Both the position numbers and the translations under genes were made by a program. Below, in pieces: positions 9,099-17,500 of a stretch of DNA of 64,000 bases. Every line of letters begins with the position of its first letter. The stretch's first letter is position 1. This DNA comes from Opitutus sp. GAS368. GTDB lineage: Bacteria > Verrucomicrobiota > Verrucomicrobiia > Opitutales > Opitutaceae. The DNA is taken from the NCBI GenBank assembly GCA_945903465.1, contig CAMDOF010000014.1, positions 1-64,000 of the forward strand, in the 5' to 3' direction. The notes below the pieces were generated by a model, which saw only the letters and a program-made list of their open reading frames with translations, did no database searches and had not been told where the DNA came from.

Positions 9099-10607
9099 AT
9101 GAATCGCCTATTTTCTGGCCCACGTTTCCGCGGTGGCCTCATCCGCGCCCTCCTCGCCACCGTGGCCCTTGCCCTCGCCACCACCGCCCTCGCCGCTACC
9201 CACGCGCCGAAGCCCAACGTCCTTTTCCTTTTCGCCGACGATCAGCGGGCCGACACCATTGCGGCCCACGGTAATGCCCACATCAAGACGCCGATCATCG
9301 ACGGCCTCGTGCGCGCGGGTACGAGTTTCCGCAATAACTACGTCTTCGGAGGTAACAGCGGTGCCGTCTGCGTGCCGAGCCGCGCCATGCTGCACTCGGG
9401 CAAGACTTGGTTCGCCATCAACACGGCGACCCTCGCGGGGGAAAAACTCATGCCCGAGCTCTTCGGCGAAAATGGGTACGCCACTTTCGGGACCGGCAAA
9501 TGGCATAACGGCCAACCGTCTTGGCTCCGCGCTTTTCAGCAGGGCGAGCGCATCATGTTCGGCGGCATGTCTGATCATCAGATGGTGCCCGTCCGCGATT
9601 TGGGCCCCGATGGCAAACTCACCGCGCAACGTCTCGGCGAAAAATTTTCCAGTGAGATGTTTGCCGACGCGGCCATCCGTTTTCTCGAGAAACAGGGCGC
9701 CACCACCGACGCGAAGCCGTTCTTCTGTTACATTGCCTTCACCGCCCCTCACGACCCGCGCCAGCCACCCCCGGGCTTCCCCGCCAATTACGCCTCGCGC
9801 CCACCGCTGCCCAAAAATTTTCTCGCACAGCTCCCTTTCGATAACGGTGCGATGAACGGCGGGCGCGATGAAAACCTCGGCGCTTGGCCACGGACCGAAG
9901 CGATGATCCGTGACCAGCTCGCGGAATACTATGCGATGATCGAGCACCTCGATACCCAGATCGGTCGGATCCTCGCGACCCTTAAAGCCCGCGGGCTCGC
10001 CGAAAATACCCTCATCGTCTACGCCGCCGATAACGGCCTCGCCCTCGGTAGCCACGGCCTCCTCGGCAAACAGAGCGTATTTGAACACTCGATGCGCACC
10101 CCGTTCATCATCAGTGGTCCGGGTATTCCCCAGGGTAAGTCGATCCACGCGTTCACCTACCTTTTCGATATTTTCCCCACGCTCTGCGACCTCGCTGGCC
10201 TCACTCCGCCCGCCGGCGTTTTCGGCGAGAGCGTCCGGCCGCTCTGGACCGGCGCCAAATCCAGTCTTCGCGACACCGTTTTCCTCCCCTACATCCAAAT
10301 CCAACGCGCCGTGCGTGATGAGCGTTGGAAACTCATCCGCTACCCCAAGCTCGGCTTCAGCCAGCTCTTCGATCTCCAAAACGATCCCAACGAAACCCAA
10401 AGCGTCTACGCAGACCCCGCCCGCGCGGCCGACATCGCGCGCCTCACCGCCGCGCTCCAAGCGTGGCAACTCAAGGTAGGGGATACGCTGGTCACCAATA
10501 CGGGGAGCAACCCGCCGCCCAAGATCGATCTCACTGGCAAAAAGCGGGATCCCGACCAGTGGCAGCCCGATTGGATCGTTAAAAAATACTTTCGCGACAA
10601 TCAATGA
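9099..10607 (+). CDS. Secreted sulfatase, second of a tandem pair
   Basis: Fourth sulfatase (about 502 residues). The ATG at 9099 starts a typical signal peptide (Arg-containing n-region, Leu/Ala-rich core about 15-33). An in-frame ATG at 8988 lies inside the preceding gene and is rejected. The metal site is FADDQ (about 45-49) and the formylglycine motif C-V-P-S-R begins at Cys91. Co-linear similarity to the 7622 gene over the whole length indicates a duplicated pair, though the two have clearly diverged. It is the last gene of the plus-strand operon and converges on the gene ending at 10745. Confidence 0.92.
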   Translation: MNRLFSGPRFRGGLIRALLATVALALATTALAATHAPKPNVLFLFADDQRADTIAAHGNAHIKTPIIDGLVRAGTSFRNNYVFGGNSGAVCVPSRAMLHSGKTWFAINTATLAGEKLMPELFGENGYATFGTGKWHNGQPSWLRAFQQGERIMFGGMSDHQMVPVRDLGPDGKLTAQRLGEKFSSEMFADAAIRFLEKQGATTDAKPFFCYIAFTAPHDPRQPPPGFPANYASRPPLPKNFLAQLPFDNGAMNGGRDENLGAWPRTEAMIRDQLAEYYAMIEHLDTQIGRILATLKARGLAENTLIVYAADNGLALGSHGLLGKQSVFEHSMRTPFIISGPGIPQGKSIHAFTYLFDIFPTLCDLAGLTPPAGVFGESVRPLWTGAKSSLRDTVFLPYIQIQRAVRDERWKLIRYPKLGFSQLFDLQNDPNETQSVYADPARAADIARLTAALQAWQLKVGDTLVTNTGSNPPPKIDLTGKKRDPDQWQPDWIVKKYFRDNQ

Positions 10608-10744
10608 TGATCGCCCCGCGCGCTCGGCCACCAGCGCCGCGGGGTGGGCCCCTGGCTCCTTGGTTTCACGGGGGCCGGTTCGCGGAGATGAGTTTCCCGG
10701 TGAAAAAAAATGCGCGGATCATCCCGGATGTCGAGAGGCGGAGT

Positions 10745-13195
10745 TCAAGGTACTGGTATCGGCGGCGGAGGTGGCGGCGGGTCGGTGAGAGCGGCAAAGT
10801 GGGCGTTTGGAAAATGAGCTTCGCCGTTGGTGCCGCCGATGAGGTTGAGGCCGGCCGTGATTGTTTCCGGCGAGGCGGGATGGTAGGGAGCGGAGCGATG
10901 CCAGATCGTGCGCCCGTTGAGGCGAGCGATGAGCAAGGGCTCCGCTCGAGGGGCCGGATTCGCTGGTATCCAGCATTCGAGTACTTGGGGATCGCCAAAG
11001 CGCGCCGCGACCCGGGATGAATTGATGGCCGGAGAGCCCCAGTGGTCGTACCCGAAGGTGAGCGACGCGTCTGGGTGCACGGTGAGGAAAAGAATATCGC
11101 CGTGGCCGGAGCTGCCGCTGACTAAGATCGGGAAGGCGCGGCCGGCCATCGCGGGTTGCAAAGTGAAGTGCACGCTGACGCCGACCGGCGGGGTGCCTTG
11201 GATAGCGCTTAAGGCAATCGGGCGGTGGGTATGAATCGTCCCAGTGAAGCGCGGAGCATCGCTGGACGCGCGCGGATCCTGGCCGAGAATCACGGCCCCA
11301 GGAAAAACATCAATCGAGACGGCGCGCTCGTTCCACAGTCGCAGATCGTCGCACTCCGCGCGGAGCGACGCTTTGGCCCCATCGAAATCAGCGTAGGTGT
11401 CCCCGATACTGAGGCGCAGGGTGTGGCGCGCGCCCGGCTTCGCTTTTATGGCCAGAGAAAATCGCGTGGGGGTAGCGTGGCCATGCTCGCGATACCCAAA
11501 ACGGATCGAGTCGTCGTTGAGGTATTCGATAAAAACGAGCGCGGCCGCCTTGCTCGCGGGCGTCACCGCGAGCAAGGGCTCCTGGCGCGGCGAGCGATCG
11601 GCCGGGAGCGAAAACACCAGCTCGACGGGTGTATAGTCGGGTGCAGCACGGCTGCGCAGTTGAAAGCACGGCCAGTCGAGCGCGCGGGCCAACGGGCGAA
11701 AAGTGGCGGGGGGTGATGAGGCGGCCTCGCCGTAGAAATGGACGATGGTCAGCAGTGCGACCACCGCGGTGATGAGGGCGGCGACCAGGCCGGTGATGCG
11801 TAAAAGCCGCCGGGAGCCGGCGGAGTTCAGATGGGTTTCCCACGTCAGAAAGCCGAAGGCGGCGAGCAGCATGAAGGAGGGTGCGAAATCCACGAGGTAG
11901 CGCACGCACGAGCCAAAGAAAAAAAGAGGCGTGACGGTGTTGAGGACAGCGCTCGCGGCGATCAGGCCGATGGTCGCGGCCGCCTGGTCATGGCCGCTCC
12001 GCTGGGCACGCCAACCGAGCAGACTAGCGAGGGCCGGGACGCCAAACCAGGCGAAGGGGAGGTTGCGAAAAAGTCCGAAGGTGTACTCGACGCCCGCCTG
12101 CCCGACCGGCCGCGGCGGCGGCAAGGCACCGGTGTGAAAGGGAAACGTGGCCACCCAGTTCAGGGCGGAAGTGAAATACATCCGGAAGTTGAAGCTGACG
12201 TACGCGGGGCTGAAGTGGGTGTTATGGATTTCTCCGGTACTCGATAACTGATAGGTCATGCCAAATTCTAGAGGATGGCCGAAGCGCCCGTAGTTATAGG
12301 CTGCCAGCGCGAGACCAATCATCGCGCAAATGCTGCCGGCGACAAAGAGAGCCGGCCAGCCGTAGTGAGTGGCTACCTGGGGATTTCTTTTGCGAAACCA
12401 GAGGGGTAGGGCGAACAGGGCACAGCCCAGCAGATAGGTCGGCCGCGAGGCGATCGCGAGACCGAGGGCGAGTGCGCCGGCGGCCGCCCACGCCGTGGCG
12501 CGGGGCGAAGCGAGCGCGCGCACCAAGCAAAATAAGCTGATTGTAAAATAGCAAAATCCGGCCGCGAGGGAGAGTTCCCAAATATTTGAGCGCCGGAGTA
12601 GCGTCAGCAGCATGTTGCCCGTACCGAGCGCGATCAGCGCGGCGACGATCGCGAGGGCGCTGGCCGCAGGAAAATGGCGGCGCTGCCCAAAGAAAAAGAT
12701 GCCGACGAGGGCGAGGTAACCCACGATCGAGAAAAACCACACCGCGCAGGGCAGCGGGAGATCCCGGCCCGTGATTAAAGCGAACGGCGCGAAGAGGGTC
12801 AGCACCGGGGCCGGCCCGAAGTAGAGATAATAGTGTCCTTTAAAGTAGCTCGCGTCGTGGAGCACCGAGGTGATCTGGCGCAGGGCAGGGTCGTAAGGGT
12901 TGGGGGCATTAACGATGGCGGGCGGTACGGCGAGGTCGACGTAGAGATGACCTTTGAGGAATCCGTGGCTAAGAATATTGAAGTGATCGGTCTCGTGCTC
13001 GCCGGGCGGCCTGAGTTGCGGCCAGCCGCCGCCGTTGCTTTGGCCGACCCATAAATACAAGGCGATCGTCGCGAGCATGGTCAGCGCCGAAGCCATCGCC
13101 ACGGCGAGCGAGGGGCGCGTGCCCGCAGCGAGCGCGCCCCGCGCGGGGCCACGGGAAAGGGGCGGACCGCACCCGCGCGGAATTAGGATGCGCAT
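10745..13195 (-). CDS. Polytopic membrane protein with beta-rich C-terminus
   Basis: I do not recognise a named family. The 816-residue protein has a Gly/Pro/Arg-rich start, a first hydrophobic span near residues 30-50, and then about ten further hydrophobic segments up to about residue 480. This layout resembles lipid-linked-sugar (GT-C-type) transferases, but no signature was confirmed. The remaining 330 residues are soluble and contain two related stretches, each with a hydrophobic strand followed by an S-x-x-FGY motif (SIRFGY, SLTFGY) and a later downstream LRL/LEC strand, so probably two beta-sandwich repeats. It ends in a run of seven prolines. An internal Met near residue 33 is an alternative start. 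Confidence 0.6.
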   Translation of the reverse strand: MRILIPRGCGPPLSRGPARGALAAGTRPSLAVAMASALTMLATIALYLWVGQSNGGGWPQLRPPGEHETDHFNILSHGFLKGHLYVDLAVPPAIVNAPNPYDPALRQITSVLHDASYFKGHYYLYFGPAPVLTLFAPFALITGRDLPLPCAVWFFSIVGYLALVGIFFFGQRRHFPAASALAIVAALIALGTGNMLLTLLRRSNIWELSLAAGFCYFTISLFCLVRALASPRATAWAAAGALALGLAIASRPTYLLGCALFALPLWFRKRNPQVATHYGWPALFVAGSICAMIGLALAAYNYGRFGHPLEFGMTYQLSSTGEIHNTHFSPAYVSFNFRMYFTSALNWVATFPFHTGALPPPRPVGQAGVEYTFGLFRNLPFAWFGVPALASLLGWRAQRSGHDQAAATIGLIAASAVLNTVTPLFFFGSCVRYLVDFAPSFMLLAAFGFLTWETHLNSAGSRRLLRITGLVAALITAVVALLTIVHFYGEAASSPPATFRPLARALDWPCFQLRSRAAPDYTPVELVFSLPADRSPRQEPLLAVTPASKAAALVFIEYLNDDSIRFGYREHGHATPTRFSLAIKAKPGARHTLRLSIGDTYADFDGAKASLRAECDDLRLWNERAVSIDVFPGAVILGQDPRASSDAPRFTGTIHTHRPIALSAIQGTPPVGVSVHFTLQPAMAGRAFPILVSGSSGHGDILFLTVHPDASLTFGYDHWGSPAINSSRVAARFGDPQVLECWIPANPAPRAEPLLIARLNGRTIWHRSAPYHPASPETITAGLNLIGGTNGEAHFPNAHFAALTDPPPPPPPIPVP

Positions 13196-13322
13196 GTTGG
13201 CTGGCTTCCGTTCGTTGTTATCGGAATCCCCGTCATGTTTCCTTCAGCGACTGCGCGCGGACCGAGCACGCGCCCGGGCGTCCGGGCGCCGGCCAAATGA
13301 CCGCGGTCGAGCGAGCGCGGTT

Positions 13323-14216
13323 TCAATGCGGCCGAGCGTTTACGCGCATAAACTCGAGAATCGCCAGGCGTGTTGGATCGTTCGCATTTACCATCTCATG
13401 AGCGATGCTTCCATGGGTCCGGTTCGTCATCAATTGACCGGCGATGCGGGTGTTTCCCGCCGCCTTCATCAGGGCGACGAAATAAATATTCTCCTCGGCG
13501 CGCGCCGCCATGTCCTGGTCGCCGTAGAGCACGAGAAACGGCGGCGTCTTCGCTCGCGCGAAATGAACGGGCGCGGCCGCATCGGCCATCACGGAGAATC
13601 GCCCCAGGCCGCGCTCGCGGAGGACCGTGTAATGCGTCAGCACTTGCCCGCTCATTGGAACGAAGCCCGCGATATCGGCTATCTTCAGGCCGGCCTCGCT
13701 GAGAAAGCGCTCATCCATGCCGAGCATCAGCGCGAGATAGCCCCCCGCCGAGTGCCCACCGACAAAGATCAGCTTCGCGTCGCCGCCGTGTCGCGGAATC
13801 TGCCCGTGGGTCCACGCGACGGCGGCCGCCGCATCCTGAATGTAACTTGGAAAAAGAGTCTGCGGGCTCAATCGATAGTTCGGCACCACCACGGCGATCC
13901 CCGCCGCGGCCAGGCTCCGGGCGATGGCAGGCGTCGGGTCGGTCTTCGTCCCTCCCTTGTCGCCATTCACTAATCCGCCGCCATGAAACCACACCAGCGT
14001 GGCGAAGTTCGCGGCGTTTTTCGGTAAATACAGATCGAGCTGGCAACGCTGCCGCTCGTATTCCGTCAACGCGGCGCCGGATTTGTAGGGCATATCCGCA
14101 AGCACCCCGAGCTCAACGGAGGGTGTGGCCGCGAGCGAGGGCGCGAGCGAGGCCGTGAGCGCGAAGAGCGCCTGCGCCACGGTGAGCGCGAGGAATGGGC
14201 GAGCGTAAGCATGCAT
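13323..14216 (-). CDS. Exported alpha/beta hydrolase (esterase-like)
   Basis: A 297-residue alpha/beta-hydrolase of the carboxylesterase/hormone-sensitive-lipase type with an N-terminal signal peptide (about residues 1-30). The oxyanion-hole motif HGGG occurs in the segment VWFHGGGLVNGDKGG, and the nucleophile elbow is G-H-S-A-G-G. The late YGDQD supplies a likely acid and the HGS segment a likely catalytic His. The family cleaves ester bonds of small substrates or acyl groups on sugars. Placed close to the sulfatases, it could remove acyl decorations, but nothing in the sequence shows that directly. Confidence 0.85.
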   Translation of the reverse strand: MHAYARPFLALTVAQALFALTASLAPSLAATPSVELGVLADMPYKSGAALTEYERQRCQLDLYLPKNAANFATLVWFHGGGLVNGDKGGTKTDPTPAIARSLAAAGIAVVVPNYRLSPQTLFPSYIQDAAAAVAWTHGQIPRHGGDAKLIFVGGHSAGGYLALMLGMDERFLSEAGLKIADIAGFVPMSGQVLTHYTVLRERGLGRFSVMADAAAPVHFARAKTPPFLVLYGDQDMAARAEENIYFVALMKAAGNTRIAGQLMTNRTHGSIAHEMVNANDPTRLAILEFMRVNARPH

Positions 14217-14564
14217 CGGATTTTACACGACGTAACGTGACGCCGCCGATGCTGACAATCGTGTTCTCGGAAGATTCCGGCATTGATTTTTAAATAACCA
14301 AACTAAGCCTCGAAAAAGCTGCGGAGCGGCGCGCAAAGCGGTGGCCAATTGTGGAATTTCCGGCAGGCTGGCCCGCTAAATCGGCGGGGTCGGTCCGCTG
14401 ATTATCGGGTTATGCCAACGGACCGGCATCTTGGAGATGGCCGTCGCCGCGAATGCCAGCGACGGGTGATTCTGCCGATCGCGGGTGTTCCCTGTTATCC
14501 CGTAAATCAAGGTCCGCATTTTTGGGCGATGGGTGTTTGCCCGCGGGGAAGGCGTTGGCTGATT
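14217..14564. other. Intergenic, no gene seen
   Basis: 348 bp between the hydrolase start (14216, minus) and the end of the CotH gene (14565, minus). The part nearest the hydrolase is AT-richer (around 14285-14310) and is the likely promoter zone. I see no RNA gene, repeat or convincing terminator. Confidence 0.4.
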
Positions 14565-17500
14565 TCAGAAAATTTCGTAAACCTCGATCAACGCCTCGCC
14601 CGTGCTGTTGTTCACCCCGGAGACCTGAAGGGTGTAAGTGCCGCCGGCCGGAAGTGTGACCAAGAGAGCGGCGTCCCGGCTCGCCGCCACCAAGGGGAAG
14701 GCGCCGACTTGGACAAACGTCGCGGCCAGTGCCGCCACCCAGTTGTCGTTGGCCCCGATAGTCACACCCCGGCTATCAATCACTTTGAGGGTGGGATCGG
14801 CCAATGGTTTCGGTACGCCGAACGATCCAAGTGTCGGGCCGACGGCCCGGATCAGCACCTGTTTGCTGCCGGCGCCGACGATCGAGAACCCCGCGATGAG
14901 AATATCCTCGCCTGTGCCCACGCGATTGCGTGCGGAAAGATTGATCAGACGAGGCGAGGTGCCGCCGACAGTATCATACGCCTCCACCAAAATGACCCCC
15001 GGCCCCGTGCCGGAGGCGCGGACGGTGAATGCGCCCGTGAGCACTTGGCTCAACGCGGCGTCTTTGGAGCCGCCGGCAAATTCGAAGGCGCCGACCGATG
15101 TAAAGACACTGGCGAGCGAGCTGGGCCAATTGTCGTTGGTGGCGGTCGGAGTCGTGCTGTCGCTCCCGAAAAGTTCCAGTTTCGGGTCGGCCATGCCGCT
15201 GAGTCCAAACGGTAGCAACGCGGGACCGGCGGCCCGGATGAGCACTGGTTTGGAACCGCCGATCACGACAGCGCCGAGGGTGACCGTCTGCCCGGCGCCG
15301 AGCGTGGTCCGCACGGATAGATTCGAGAGGGTGCTGCCCGAGAGGGTCTCCAGCTGCGCCGGCTTACTCACGATCGTGCCGCCCGCATTGGCCACGGCCA
15401 CCGAGTAGGCCCCCGCGTTTGCCGGTGAGGCGCCACTCAGCACCAGCGTCGACTTGGTCGCGCCTTCGACCGGCACGCCGTCTTTCGACCATTGATACCA
15501 GAAGAAACCGCTGCTCGTCGCCGCGGCGGTGAGCGTGGCGTTACCCCCGAAAAGCACGCTTTGCCCGCTGGGCTGCGCCACCATTACCGGGGCCGGTGGT
15601 GCGGCGGTCGCCTTCGTCAGCGCGTTCGGAGCACTCGCGTGCCAGCTACTCGCCAGGGCGTGATCCGGGTTGGCGAATGGATTGCTGAGCACCAGGCTGG
15701 ATCCATTGCCGTCCGCCTCCTCCGGCCAAGGCGCGGAATCGCGATAGGTGAACTGCTTGATGATGGCGCCGTTCGCCGCGCGGATGATCACTTGCTCACT
15801 GCTGTTGGAGAGATTTCCAGAGAAGGCCCCCGCCACCACCGGCTGCGCCCCGGGCTCCAGCCGGGCCGCGAAAGCGGCGGGATTCTCAACGATAATGATG
15901 CGTCCGCCCGGTGGTAAAATGCGCAGCGCGGGCGCCACCGTGTTGAAATCAAACGAGACCGCGTCATCGATTTTTACTCCGGTGAGGTCGAGCGACTGCG
16001 TGCGCGAGATGTTCATCAACTCGATAAACTCGAAGTCATTGCCATTATTAAACCCTGCCGCGATTTCGGCCGAGGTCGGGTCTACCGGATGATAATGCAG
16101 CTCGCTGACGACGAGGTTCACCGCCCGGGCGGGAGTGGCCTCGAGGACGAAGGTCGCCTCGGTCAGAGGCGACCAGGTGTCGCCCTGCTTGATCCGAGTG
16201 CGAAGAGTGTGCGCACCGGGCGTTGTGAGCGCGAGGGCGGGACCGGGGGCCGAAGCGGTCTGGCCGACGATCCGAAGATCGAAGCGCAGGTCAGAGTAGT
16301 CGTTTCTCGGATACGCGTTCGTCGCATTGGGTGGGAACGCGTAGATCGCCTGATGGACTTCGACTGCGAGTGTATTGACGCCTTCCTTGAGCAGCGCGCG
16401 ATCGAACGGCACGGAGATGAACAGCGTTTCGGTGGACGCATAATTATTGCCCGGATCGATGGGGCCGAGCGCTTCCTGCCCGTAGGTGGCCGGGGTGGGC
16501 GCGAGAGGAAAGTTGCTGCGGCCGGCTTCTACTCCGTTGAGATAAATGATCGCACCGTCATCGGCCATGATTTCAAAGAAGACGCTGGTCAGGCCGGCGG
16601 TCCCCGTGGCGGTGAACGTCGTGCGGAAGTAAGCGGGGCCGGGTTCGGCGTCGGCCGCGGTATAGTTCGGTGCGACGGGCGAGACATTGGTGGCCAGACC
16701 GGTGGTCTCCCCATAGCCGAGCGGCGCGATGCCCTGGCTCCACGTGCCATCCGCGTGCGCGGGCGCCGTCCACGCGAGACCGCTGGCATCATTCGCGGGC
16801 GCGGCCGCGGGGAGCAGCCATTTCCACGATTGCCCGGCCGCCAAGAGGGTCGAGGCCGTGACGGTCCCCGTCCCCGTCGTGAGGGCGGATGGGGCGAGCG
16901 TGCCGCCGACTTGCCGCGGATCGGCGCCATCGATCGTGTAGTAAGTGGTGCCGCCTGCGGGGTTCGGATTGTGAAGGCGAAATTGGAATCCCAACGGCAC
17001 ATTGCCGGCGGATTGCGCGCGGCCCGTGAGCGCATCGATCAATTCGGTGGGCTTGAGGCGCGGCGCGAGCGTCGTCGCGTTGATTGTCTGCGGCGCACCG
17101 TCGAGCCACTCCAGTCGCTCCGCGAGCCACGTCTTGAGGGCATCGACTTCCTGACGCCACGTGGTGCGGTTGACCTGACCGGTCTGGCCGCTGGTGAGGG
17201 TGTTACTGCCGAGGTACGGGTACTTCCGATAGTGTCGAGCGACCGGTACCTGGATCGCCATCGTGGTGGTGCTCGCTGTATTGACGATATCTGCGCGGCT
17301 GCCGTCGGTGAGCTGGGTGTACACGGCCTCGATGCGACCAAAAAGAGTCTCTTTCGAAAAGTGTGAGCGCCGTAACGCCGCCCAGCGGTTCCAGTAGCGG
17401 TCGTTGAATTCCGGGTCGTCGTCGAGCCGCGTGTAATACGTGTAGTTTGAGCCCACCGCCCACCACTTCATGCCAAAGGAGGCGTTCGAATATCCATAGT

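Noticed and set aside
9108-10631. 507-codon minus-strand open frame opposite the fourth sulfatase
   Set aside because: No family features; it is the mirror of a clear sulfatase gene.
16089-17366. 425-codon plus-strand open frame inside the CotH gene
   Set aside because: Arg/Gly-rich shadow without domains; the CotH frame on the other strand has clear motifs.
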